A DNA stretch of 64,000 bases. It comes from Rhodoferax lacus (GTDB lineage: Bacteria; Pseudomonadota; Gammaproteobacteria; Burkholderiales; Burkholderiaceae_C). Shown here piece by piece: positions 8,249 to 18,039 of the stretch. Position 1 is the first letter of the stretch. Each line of letters starts with the position of its first letter. A program made the position numbers and the translations under genes. The notes under the pieces were generated by a model that was not told where the DNA came from, did no database searches, and saw only the letters and a list, made by a program, of their open reading frames with translations. Where the stretch lies: positions 124,001-188,000 of the forward strand of contig NZ_QFZK01000007.1 of NCBI RefSeq assembly GCF_003415675.1, read 5' to 3'.

Positions 8249-9046
8249 ATGACGATTCGCTGGTCCGCTGAAAGCATTTGGGAAGCCGTGGTGCCGTTGT
8301 TGCCCGGCTTCACCATCGAGATCCTGCCTACGGTGGATTCCACCAACACCGAGCTGATGCGCCGCGCGCGCGCCGGGCAAACCGAGCCCACCTTGCTGGT
8401 GGCCGAGCGCCAGACTGCGGGCCGCGGCCGTCTGGGGCGCGATTGGCAGAGCGATACCCAGGAAGGGCTGGCCACATTGACCTTCTCGCTGGGGCTGCCG
8501 CTGCAGCCAGCCGACTGGTCCGGTCTGTCCCTGGCTGTGGGCCTGGCGGTGGTGCAAAGCCTGCACCCGGCGCTGCAGCTCAAATGGCCCAACGACGTCT
8601 GGCTGCAAGACCGCAAGCTGGCCGGCATCCTGATTGAAACCACCAGCGTGGGCGATGTGCGTTTTTGCGTCATCGGTATCGGCATCAACCTGCTGCCGCG
8701 CGACAGCGCTGGTCTGCGCACGCCTGCAGCGGCCTTGCAGGAGCTGCTGGCGCAAGTAGACGCACCCTCGGCGCTTGCGGCCGTTGTGCTGCCGCTGGTG
8801 CGTGCGGTGCAGGGCTTTGAGGCCGAGGGCTTTGCCGCGCTGCGCACCGCGTTCCATGCGCGCGACCTGCTGTACGGCCGTGAGGTGGTCTGCACCGACG
8901 GCAACACCGGCATGGCCCGTGGGGTGGACGCCAGTGGCGCCCTGCTGGTGCATACTGACAAGGGACTTCAAAAAATCAGCAGTGCGGAGGTGAGTGTGCG
9001 ACCCGCGCCTGCTGCCCTATCGACGGACCCACAGCCTGACCTATAG
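8249..9046 (+). CDS. birA: Biotin--[acetyl-CoA-carboxylase] ligase
   Basis: The 265-residue enzyme (from MTIRWSAESIWEAV) activates biotin as biotinyl-AMP and attaches it to the BCCP subunit of acetyl-CoA carboxylase. Motifs present are DSTNTELMRRA, the adenylate-binding loop GRGRLGR, KWPNDVWLQDRKLAGILIE and a C-terminal SH3-like tail (GREVVCTDGNTGMARGV). There is no N-terminal helix-turn-helix, so this is a monofunctional class I ligase without the repressor function of E. coli BirA. An in-frame ATG at 8177 exists but lies inside the repeat block and adds 24 residues with no homology. The next gene starts 6 bases downstream, implying cotranscription. Confidence 0.93.
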   Translation: MTIRWSAESIWEAVVPLLPGFTIEILPTVDSTNTELMRRARAGQTEPTLLVAERQTAGRGRLGRDWQSDTQEGLATLTFSLGLPLQPADWSGLSLAVGLAVVQSLHPALQLKWPNDVWLQDRKLAGILIETTSVGDVRFCVIGIGINLLPRDSAGLRTPAAALQELLAQVDAPSALAAVVLPLVRAVQGFEAEGFAALRTAFHARDLLYGREVVCTDGNTGMARGVDASGALLVHTDKGLQKISSAEVSVRPAPAALSTDPQPDL

Positions 9047-9052
9047 CCCACC

Positions 9053-9709
9053 ATGCGATTGCTTGCACTGATTCTGCTGCTGGCCAATGGCCTCTACTAC
9101 GCCTGGGGCCATGAGCTGCTGCGCGGCTACGGCTTTGGGCCCACACAGCAAAGCGAGCCGCGGCGCCTGGCGCAGCAGATCGCGCCCGAGGCCGTGCGCC
9201 TCCTGAGTGCTGCCGATTTCAAGCGCATAGAGGAAGAAGTCAAGCAGGACCAGGCCCCCAAGGAATGCCTGCAGGCCGGCCCGTTCGACGCGGCACAGGC
9301 CACGGCCCTGCGCCAGACGCTGGGGCAGATCCTGCCCGTTGACAGTTGGGTGCTGGAGGAGTCTGCACTGGCGGCCCGCTGGATTGTCTATATGGGCAAG
9401 TACGCCACCCCCGACCTGCTGGCCAAAAAGCGCACCGAGGTGCTGGCGATGAACCTCAAGCCCGAGAGCGTGGGCAATGCCACGCTGGAGCCGGGTTTCT
9501 CGCTGGGTGGCTTCGAAGACAAGGCTGATGCGGACGCCGAGCTGGCGCGTCTGGCAGCGCGCGGCCTGCATACGGCACGCGTGGTACAGGAGCGCTTGCC
9601 CTCGGTGGTCTATGTGCTCAGGTTGCCGGCGGTGGGTGCGTCGCTCAAGCCCAAGGTGGCTGAGCTGCGCAGTGCGCTGGGCAGCACGTCTGTGCATAGC
9701 TGCAATTGA
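9053..9709 (+). CDS. SPOR-domain-like membrane-anchored protein
   Basis: The 218-residue protein has one N-terminal hydrophobic segment (MRLLALILLLANGLYYAWG) that probably anchors it in the inner membrane. The C-terminal part has the pattern of a SPOR peptidoglycan-binding domain (SLGGFEDKADADAELARLAARGLHTARVV followed by a beta-rich YVLRLP segment). SPOR proteins bind denuded septal glycan during cell division. It follows birA by 6 bases, as I recall from many Burkholderiales. The assignment rests on pattern, not alignment, and the exact role is unknown. Confidence 0.65.
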   Translation: MRLLALILLLANGLYYAWGHELLRGYGFGPTQQSEPRRLAQQIAPEAVRLLSAADFKRIEEEVKQDQAPKECLQAGPFDAAQATALRQTLGQILPVDSWVLEESALAARWIVYMGKYATPDLLAKKRTEVLAMNLKPESVGNATLEPGFSLGGFEDKADADAELARLAARGLHTARVVQERLPSVVYVLRLPAVGASLKPKVAELRSALGSTSVHSCN

Positions 9710-9742
9710 GCCGGGCGCCTGCAGCCCCTGGCCCGCACGGGG

Positions 9743-11197
9743 TCAGCTGAACTGGGGCACACCCGCATCGGCGGGAAAGCGCACGGTAAAGCAGCAGCCC
9801 GGCGGATTCTGGCCGGGGCGGGCATCGTCCACCGTCACTTCGGCGCGGTGCTGGCGCGCAATCTCCAGCACGATAGGCAGCCCCAGGCCGGAGCCATCGG
9901 CCTCATTGCCCAGGGCGCGGTAAAACGGCTGGAACACCAGTTCGCGTTCGGCCGGGGCAATGCCGGGGCCGGAGTCTTCCACCTGGATCACCAGCACCTT
10001 GCTGAACGGGTCAATCAGCACGCGCGCGGTGATGATGCCCGGGCGCGCCGCGCGCGAGGGTGTGTAGTTGATGGCGTTGTCCACCAGGTTGCGCACCATC
10101 TCGGTCAAGAGCGTCAGGTTGCCCTGCACCATCACACCTTCCGAGCCGGGTTGGGCGCCCTCGTAGCCCACGTCAATGTGCTTGTCCATGGCGCGCGGCA
10201 CGCAGTCGCGGATCACGTCCATGGTCAGGCGCGCCACATCGCAGGGCTGGTGCGCCAGCACCGTGCTGCTGCTCTCGGCGCGGGCCAGGGCCAGGAGCTG
10301 GTTGACGGTGTGGGTGGCGCGGATGCTGGAGCGGCCAATCTGGCGCAGCGAGAGCTTCAGGTCCTCGGCACTGGCGCCTTCGCGCTGCGCTAGATCAGCC
10401 TGCATGCGCAGGCCCGCCAGCGGCGTCTTGAGCTGGTGCGCGGCATCGGCCAGAAAGCGCTTTTGCGTGGCAATCGAGTCCTTCAGGCGCATCAGCAAGT
10501 CGTTCACGGAAGACACCAGCGGCGCCACTTCCATGGGCACGGCTTCTACTTCGAGCGGACTCAGGTCATCGGGGTTGCGCGCGCGGATGCGCTCCTCCAA
10601 GCGGTTGAGCGGCTTGATGGCCTGCACCAGCGCCAGCCACACCAGCAGCACGGCCAGGGGCAGCACCACAAACTGCGGCAGCATCACGCCCTTGACGATT
10701 TCGGTGGCCAGCACCGAGCGCTTGTCCATGGTCTCGGCCACCTGCACCAGTGCAGGGCTGGTGTTGGGCGCATCCAGCCGCACCCACATGTAGGCCACCT
10801 TGAGCTCCACGCCCTTGTACTCGTCATCGCGCATATGGACTTCGCCGGTTCCGGCCTTGTCCATATCCCCAGGCAGGGGCAGATTTTTCTCGCCACTCAG
10901 GAACTCGCCCTTGGGGCCCAGCACCTGGTAGTAGACCGTGTCGGCGTCGTCCGCGCGCAGCAGTTCGCGGGCCGGCAGCGGCAGCACAAACTGCGCGTGG
11001 TTGTTCTTGAGGGTGATGAGCTGCGCCAGCGCGCTCACGTTGTATTCCAGCGCCCGATCGAACGGCTTGCCGGCAATGCCCTGCGCCACCAGCCACGTCA
11101 GCACCAGGCTGACGGGCCACAGCAGCAAGAGCGGCGTGAGCATCCAGTCCAGGATCTCCCCGAAAAGAGAGCGCTGCTCACGCTGGAAGATTTTCAT
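9743..11197 (-). CDS. TctE/QseC-like sensor histidine kinase
   Basis: This 484-residue inner-membrane kinase has a first transmembrane segment near residues 17-38, a periplasmic domain, and a second segment near 172-192 (LPQFVVLPLAVLLVWLALV). HAMP-like sequence and all catalytic boxes follow: H-box FLADAAHQLKTPLAGLR, N-box NLVDNAINYTP, G1 VEDSGPGI, F-box FQPFYRA and G2 GSGLGLPI. The kinase looks fully intact. It lies 15 bp downstream of its response regulator, which is interrupted by a stop codon. No tctCBA tricarboxylate transporter is present nearby, so the TctE label reflects family only. Confidence 0.9.
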   Translation of the reverse strand: MKIFQREQRSLFGEILDWMLTPLLLLWPVSLVLTWLVAQGIAGKPFDRALEYNVSALAQLITLKNNHAQFVLPLPARELLRADDADTVYYQVLGPKGEFLSGEKNLPLPGDMDKAGTGEVHMRDDEYKGVELKVAYMWVRLDAPNTSPALVQVAETMDKRSVLATEIVKGVMLPQFVVLPLAVLLVWLALVQAIKPLNRLEERIRARNPDDLSPLEVEAVPMEVAPLVSSVNDLLMRLKDSIATQKRFLADAAHQLKTPLAGLRMQADLAQREGASAEDLKLSLRQIGRSSIRATHTVNQLLALARAESSSTVLAHQPCDVARLTMDVIRDCVPRAMDKHIDVGYEGAQPGSEGVMVQGNLTLLTEMVRNLVDNAINYTPSRAARPGIITARVLIDPFSKVLVIQVEDSGPGIAPAERELVFQPFYRALGNEADGSGLGLPIVLEIARQHRAEVTVDDARPGQNPPGCCFTVRFPADAGVPQFS

Positions 11198-11212
11198 GCC
11201 GCGGGAGTCTGG

Positions 11213-11887
11213 CTATCCAGGGATTTTCTCAAGGCAGTAGCCCAGGCCGCGCACGGTGGCAATGCGGATCGGGCCCTTCTCGATTTTCTTGCGCAGGCGG
11301 TGGATGTAGACCTCGATGGCGTTGTTGCTCACCTCTTCGCCCCACTCGCACAAGCGCTCTACCAACTGGTCCTTGCTGACCAGGCGGCCAGCGCGCTGCA
11401 GCAGCACTTCCAGCAGGCCCAGCTCGCGGGCAGACAGCTCCACCATCTTGCCGTCTATGGTGGCCACGCGCCCGGCCTGGTCATAGGTCAGCGGCCCGTG
11501 CTTGATGCTGCTGCTGGACGCCCCCATGCCCCGGCGCACCAGGGCGCGCACGCGGGCCTCGAGCTCCTGCAGGCTGAAGGGTTTGGCCATCTAATCGTCA
11601 GCGCCGTAGTCCAGGCCCTTGACGCGTTCTTCCACGCTGTCGGCGGCGGTGAGGATGAGCACGGGCAGTGCGGAGCCACGGGCGCGCAATTTCTTGAGCA
11701 CCTCCAGGCCGTGCATCTTGGGCAGGCCCAGGTCCAGGATCAGCAGGTCGAATTCGGTGTTGGTCATGAGCGCGGCGTCGGCCTCGGAGCCGCTGGCCAC
11801 ATGGTCTACCGCCGCCCCCGCGCTGCGCAGGGCACGCAACAATCCGTCCGCCAGAACCTGGTCGTCTTCCGCAATCAAAATCCGCAT
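11213..11887 (-). pseudogene. OmpR-family response regulator interrupted by an in-frame TAG
   Basis: The receiver starts at 11887 (MRILIAEDDQVLADGL) after a good GGAG site. It has the phosphorylatable Asp in LLILDLGLPKMHG and reaches GADD, where family members read GADDY..KPF. Here the Tyr position is TAG (11591-11593), immediately followed by ATG GCC AAA CCC TTC (MAKPFSL) in the same frame. The remainder (11213-11590) is an intact winged-helix DNA-binding domain ending in YIHRLRKKIEKGPIRIATVRGLGY. A single base change explains the break. The gene may be inactivated, split with reinitiation at TAGATG, read through, or a sequencing error. Confidence 0.85.
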
Positions 11888-12005
11888 CGCAGTCTCCTTC
11901 TTGTTCCAGCATTCTAGGCCTGCACTTTCATGGGCACCTGCGCTGGAGCAAGACATTGCGCAGCTTTTGCGTGGCCCGGGGCTGCATGGGACGCCTTGGT
12001 GCGAA

Positions 12006-12485
12006 TCAGGTGCCGCTGTAGGCCTCCAGACCCAGTGTCACCACAGTGGCCACCTCGTTGCCGATGGCGCTGCGCATCTCCGCTTCGGCCTGTGCCACGG
12101 CGTGCTGGTAAGCCGCCAGCCAGGCCAGGCCGGCCTCGGTAAACACCACGCGCTTGGCGCGGGCGTCACTGCCATGGCCCTGCCGCTGCACCATGCCCCA
12201 GGCCTCGCACTGGTTCACCAGCGTGCCCATGGCCTGCTTGCTCATGCCGGCCGCCTGCGCCAGGTCCGTGAGGCGCGCGCCCTCGACAGACAGGTGGCGC
12301 GTGATGTGGATATGGGCCGCGCTGATCTGGCCGCGCGCCGCCAGATTGGCTAGGCCCAGCGGTACACCGGGGTGCTGGGCCATGCATTCCATGACCCGCG
12401 CATCAAAGCGCGCCAGCGCCAGGCGCAGCCAGTGGCCCGCATGGGCGCTGCGCCAACTGCTGTCTGTGGAGAGAGATTCAGCCAT
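12006..12485 (-). CDS. MarR-family transcriptional regulator
   Basis: The 159-residue protein has a winged-helix core: helices around GVPLGLANLAARGQISAAHIHIT, recognition helix LTDLAQAAGMSKQAMGTLVNQCEAWG and wing MVQRQGHGSDARAKRVVFTEAG. This is the standard MarR layout of a dimeric repressor responding to small molecules. It is divergent from recA. A 7-bp inverted repeat, CGGTAAA (12487-12493) and TTTACCG (12522-12528), lies just upstream of its start and could be an autoregulatory operator; this is inference. No obvious target gene other than itself is nearby. Confidence 0.88.
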   Translation of the reverse strand: MAESLSTDSSWRSAHAGHWLRLALARFDARVMECMAQHPGVPLGLANLAARGQISAAHIHITRHLSVEGARLTDLAQAAGMSKQAMGTLVNQCEAWGMVQRQGHGSDARAKRVVFTEAGLAWLAAYQHAVAQAEAEMRSAIGNEVATVVTLGLEAYSGT

Positions 12486-12552
12486 ACGGTAAATGGTAAT
12501 GCAAACTGACTAAAAAATGTGTTTACCGATTTCAACAAGCGCCGTTAAACTA

Positions 12553-12585
12553 CTGTTCAAGCATCCAGCCTGTAATTAACAGCAG
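12553..12585. promoter_or_regulatory. Two candidate LexA (SOS) boxes upstream of recA
   Basis: CTGTTCAAGCATCCAG (12553-12568) and CTGTAATTAACAGCAG (12570-12585) both fit the minimal CTG-N10-CAG pattern of Gram-negative LexA operators and stand back to back, 48-80 bp before the recA start. The first lacks the full ACAG half-site and the second contains a shorter perfect CTGT/ACAG dyad, so neither is a strong consensus match. SOS control of recA is well established, which raises the prior. An AGGAG ribosome site precedes the ATG at 12633. Confidence 0.5.
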
Positions 12586-12632
12586 ATGCAAAAACAGTAT
12601 TCACACCCAACGACACATTTAGGAGATTTCTC

Positions 12633-13745
<1,113 letters not shown>

Positions 13746-13759
13746 GCCCAGGTCGGCGC

Positions 13760-14209
13760 ATGGCAGTCACCCCCCTTTCCCTGACCGGGCGCGCGCTGCG
13801 CCTGCTCTCGGGTCGCGAGCATTCGCGTGCCGAGCTGGAGCGCAAGCTCACCCGGTTTGAGGAAGAGCCGGGTGCGCTGGCCGCAGTCCTCGACAAGCTG
13901 CAAGCCAAGGACTTCATCAACGAAGGCCGTGTGGTCGAGTCCGTGCTGCACCGCCGCGCTGCCAAGCTGGGCACGCAACGCATCAAGCAGGAGCTGCAGG
14001 CCAAGGGTCTGGAGCCCGAAGCGGTCGCCGATGCGGTAGAGCGCTTGCGTGCCAGCGAAGTGGAGCGGGCGCGCGAGGTGTGGCGCAAGAAGTTTGGCTC
14101 TTCGCCGGTAGATGCGGCCGAGCGTGGCAAGCAGATGCGGTTTTTGGCGAGCCGGGGCTTTGGCGGGGATGCGATTCACAAGGTGGTGTCGGGGGGCGAC
14201 GAGGACTGA
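13760..14209 (+). CDS. recX: Regulatory protein RecX
   Basis: The 149-residue protein is built of three-helix repeats, as in RecX: LTGRALRLLSGREHSRAELERKL, then VLDKLQAKDFINEGRVVESVLHRRAAKLG with IKQELQAKGLEPEAV, and a C-terminal RGKQMRFLASRGFGGDAIHKVV. RecX binds RecA filaments and limits their extension. It is cotranscribed with recA (14-bp gap) and has the family's usual length. Its 3' end faces argC across a 399-bp gap containing two long hairpins. Confidence 0.95.
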   Translation: MAVTPLSLTGRALRLLSGREHSRAELERKLTRFEEEPGALAAVLDKLQAKDFINEGRVVESVLHRRAAKLGTQRIKQELQAKGLEPEAVADAVERLRASEVERAREVWRKKFGSSPVDAAERGKQMRFLASRGFGGDAIHKVVSGGDED

Positions 14210-14252
14210 TTTGCCAAGTCCTTTAAGTCCTTTGGTTCCTGCGTATGTGCCT

Positions 14253-14326
14253 GCCGGGGTGGGTATTGCCGGGGGCCTCATACTGCGGGTACGCACAAAT
14301 CGGCCCCCGGCAATACCCACCCCGGC
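14253..14326 (+). repeat. Variable-stem/conserved-core hairpin, copy A
   Basis: The arms 14253-14277 and 14302-14326 are perfect 25-bp reverse complements. They enclose a 24-nt loop (14278-14301) whose centre TGCGGGTACGCA forms a small TGCG/CGCA hairpin with a GGTA loop. The 28-nt core, counting the flanking CC and GG (14276-14303), is identical in copies B, C and D, whereas the stem sequence is unique. Core orientation is defined here as plus, with CATACTGCG on the top strand. Confidence 0.9.
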
Positions 14327-14478
14327 GAGTACATAAGCCGCTTGTGTACAGAGAACAAATACCGGGCCACTTCAGCCAAGCATTGAACAGCAAAGCAACG
14401 CTGAAGCAGTGAAGCATCAAAGCCAACCAGAAGCAAATCGTCAGACGGGAAGCTAAAGCGTCAGCCCCACAAATGACC

Positions 14479-14556
14479 GGCAGGGCTGGGGTAAGGCCCC
14501 GGACCGATTTGTGCGTACCCGCAGTATGAGGGCCGGGGCCTTACCCCAGCCCTGCC
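14479..14556 (-). repeat. Variable-stem/conserved-core hairpin, copy B
   Basis: The arms 14479-14502 and 14533-14556 are perfect 24-bp reverse complements with a sequence unrelated to copy A apart from G-richness and a GGGTA element. The core lies on the bottom strand: 14506-14529 is the exact reverse complement of the copy A loop, and the CC/GG flanks are kept. One extra unpaired base on each side (A 14503 and G 14532) separates core and stem. With copy A it forms an inverted pair with core centres about 228 bp apart. Confidence 0.9.
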
Positions 14557-14608
14557 AGCGAGCAAAAACAACGCAGCGCCTCTGAATAACGAAACGCCAC
14601 TTAGCCTC

Positions 14609-15532
14609 TTAAATACCCAACATCAGCTGCAAGTTTTGCACCGCCGCACCACTGGCACCCTTACCCAGGTTATCCAGCCGCGCCACCAGCAAAGCATGAC
14701 CCGCTTCGTTGTTGGAAAACACCCGCAGTTCCATCTTGTTGGTATTGGCCAAAGCCACCGCATCGAGCTTCAGGTCGGCCGTGGCCGGCTCCACCGTCAC
14801 CCAGGTGCTGCCGGCGTAATGACGAGCCAAAGCCTCGTGCAAATCCGCAGCCGTGGGCTTGCCCGGCAAGGTGTCTAGATGCAGCGGCAACTGCACCAGC
14901 ATGCCCTGCACAAAATTCCCGACTGAGGGCACAAACAAGGGCCTGCGCGTGAGGCCGGTGTAGCGCATGATTTCGGGAACGTGCTTGTGCTTCAGGCCCA
15001 GGGCGTACAGCTCCATGGGGGGCGCCTTGCCCTGCTCGTAGGCTTCCATCATGGAGCGCCCGCCACCGGAATAGCCGCTGATCGAAGGCAGACTCACCGC
15101 AAAGTCCGCAGGCACCAAACCGGCATCAATCAGAGGCCGCAGCAGCGCGATCGCACCCGTGGCGTAGCAGCCGGGGTTGGCTACACGCTGTGCCGCCACA
15201 ACCGCCTCACGCTGACCGGCGGCCAGCTCCGGAAAGCCATAGACCCAGCCTGGCGCCGTGCGGTGTGCGGTGGACGCGTCAATGATCTTGGGGCCGGGCT
15301 TGCCACTCTCTGCGGCAATGGAGTCGACCATCGCCACCGACTCCACGGCAGCGTCGTCGTGCAGGCACAGCACCACCAGATCGGCCTGCGCCATCAGGGC
15401 GCGCTTGGCCAGCGGGTCCTTGCGCAGGGCCGGGTCAATGCTGAGCACTTCGACCGCGGACATGGTCTGCAGACGTTCGCGGATTTGCAGGCCGGTGGTA
15501 CCGGCTTCGCCATCAATAAATATTTTTTTCAT
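14609..15532 (-). CDS. argC: N-acetyl-gamma-glutamyl-phosphate reductase, type 2
   Basis: The 307-residue enzyme reduces N-acetylglutamyl phosphate with NADPH in arginine synthesis. It has the nucleotide-binding start [17 protein letters not shown], the catalytic Cys in [16 protein letters not shown] and the [15 protein letters not shown] segment. At about 307 residues, starting IDGEAGTTG, it belongs to the shorter type 2 ArgC group rather than the 330-350-residue type 1. The start is the ATG at 15532. It is divergent from sucC across about 200 bp, which contains a small GCAGAA/TTCTGC dyad near 15618-15632 and no strong promoter that I can defend. Confidence 0.95.
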   Translation of the reverse strand: MKKIFIDGEAGTTGLQIRERLQTMSAVEVLSIDPALRKDPLAKRALMAQADLVVLCLHDDAAVESVAMVDSIAAESGKPGPKIIDASTAHRTAPGWVYGFPELAAGQREAVVAAQRVANPGCYATGAIALLRPLIDAGLVPADFAVSLPSISGYSGGGRSMMEAYEQGKAPPMELYALGLKHKHVPEIMRYTGLTRRPLFVPSVGNFVQGMLVQLPLHLDTLPGKPTAADLHEALARHYAGSTWVTVEPATADLKLDAVALANTNKMELRVFSNNEAGHALLVARLDNLGKGASGAAVQNLQLMLGI

Positions 15533-15734
15533 CGGATGCGGGCAGTAAGAAGCGGGAAACTTTCACTTGGTAACCTTGCAGTAACCAAGGGTTTGGGGGA
15601 TGTGCTGTGTAAGTCTGGCAGAAGTTTTCTGCGCTGCAGCATGATACAGTCCCGCCCTGATGTGCCCAGTGCCATGTGTGTGAGATCGCTCTTGTACTGC
15701 ATGGTGAACATTGTCCAGCCTCAAGAGAGATGTT

Positions 15735-16895
<1,161 letters not shown>

Positions 16896-16904
16896 GGAAC
16901 AGTC

Positions 16905-17798
16905 ATGTCGATCTACATCAATAAAGACACCAAGGTCATCACCCAAGGCATTACCGGCAAGACCGGTCAGTTCCACACGGAAAAATGCCAGGAATACGCG
17001 AACGGCAAGAACTGCTTCGTCGCAGGCGTGAACCCCAAGAAGGCTGGCGAGTCCATCTTCAACATCCCGATCTACGCCTCCGTCAAGGAAGCAGCATCGG
17101 AAACCGGCGCGACCGTGTCGGTGATCTATGTGCCACCGGCCGGTGCCGCTGCTGCCATCTGGGAAGCTGTGGAAGCCGACCTGGACCTGGCTATCTGCAT
17201 TACCGAAGGCATCCCGGTGCGTGACATGCTGGAAGTGCGTAACCGCATGAAGCAAAAAGAGCTCGCTGGTGGCAAGAAGACTTTGCTGCTCGGCCCGAAC
17301 TGCCCCGGCCTCATCACCCCCGATGAAATCAAGATCGGCATCATGCCCGGCCACATCCACCGCAAGGGTCGTATTGGCGTGGTCTCCCGCTCCGGCACCC
17401 TGACGTACGAAGCCGTGGCACAACTGACCGAAATCGGTCTGGGCCAGTCGTCGGCTGTCGGTATTGGTGGCGACCCCATCAATGGCTTGAAGCACATCGA
17501 CGTGATGCGTGCCTTCAATGACGATCCTGATACCGACGCGGTCATCATGATTGGCGAAATCGGCGGACCCGACGAAGCCGAAGCCGCCCGCTGGTGCAAG
17601 CTCAACATGAAGAAGCCTATCGTTGGCTTCATCGCTGGTGTCACCGCACCCGCAGGCAAGCGCATGGGCCACGCTGGCGCGCTGATCTCTGGCGGTGCCG
17701 ATACGGCGGATGCCAAGCTCGCGGTGATGGAAGAGTGCGGCTTCAAGGTCACACGCAACCCCAGCGAGATGGCCAAGCTGCTCAAGGCCCTGCTGTAA
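16905..17798 (+). CDS. sucD: Succinyl-CoA synthetase alpha subunit
   Basis: The 297-residue CoA-binding subunit starts [21 protein letters not shown]. Key elements are the Rossmann CoA-binding domain, the [12 protein letters not shown] loop, [16 protein letters not shown] and the phosphohistidine loop [15 protein letters not shown]. It follows sucC by 9 bp and is followed by a clear intrinsic terminator at 17850-17881, which ends the operon. Confidence 0.98.
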   Translation: MSIYINKDTKVITQGITGKTGQFHTEKCQEYANGKNCFVAGVNPKKAGESIFNIPIYASVKEAASETGATVSVIYVPPAGAAAAIWEAVEADLDLAICITEGIPVRDMLEVRNRMKQKELAGGKKTLLLGPNCPGLITPDEIKIGIMPGHIHRKGRIGVVSRSGTLTYEAVAQLTEIGLGQSSAVGIGGDPINGLKHIDVMRAFNDDPDTDAVIMIGEIGGPDEAEAARWCKLNMKKPIVGFIAGVTAPAGKRMGHAGALISGGADTADAKLAVMEECGFKVTRNPSEMAKLLKALL

Positions 17799-17849
17799 GC
17801 AGAGCGCGCAAGCAACCCTGCGTCAGGCCTGCGGCCTGGCAGCAACCCA

Positions 17850-17881
17850 AAAGCCCAAGCCCCAGCGCTTGGGCTTTTTTG
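17850..17881 (+). terminator. Rho-independent terminator after sucCD
   Basis: AAGCCCAAGC (17851-17860) pairs with GCTTGGGCTT (17867-17876) around the CCCAGC loop, followed directly by a T run into 17881. The position, 52 bp after the sucD stop, fits termination of the sucCD transcript. Confidence 0.9.
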
Positions 17882-18039
17882 CTTTGGACGCGTTACTTTC
17901 TTGCCAAATACGCAAGCAATAAACCGTTCGGGCTATTGTCGGCCGGGGTGCCCTCTGCTAACGTCCATGACTGCAGCCAACCTATGGATGCAGGTGGGCG
18001 ACTTTGGGGAGTGCGCCGATTGATTGAAATGGCTCAGGG

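Larger units (their letters stand above)
14210..14608. other. 399-bp intergenic region between convergent recX and argC
   Basis: No convincing coding sequence is seen. The region holds two long hairpins with a shared core in opposite orientations (14253-14326 and 14479-14556), separated by 152 bp of A-rich spacer with no recognised feature. Neither hairpin is followed by a run of T on either strand. Confidence 0.8.

Noticed and set aside
9743-11887. Tricarboxylate uptake system TctDE-TctCBA
   Set aside because: Only the two-component pair is present; no transporter genes adjoin it, so substrate naming is unsafe.
14253-14556. Conserved-core hairpins as ordinary Rho-independent terminators of recX and argC
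   Set aside because: There is no T run after the stem on either strand, the stems are over 20 bp, and the loop is conserved at unrelated loci.
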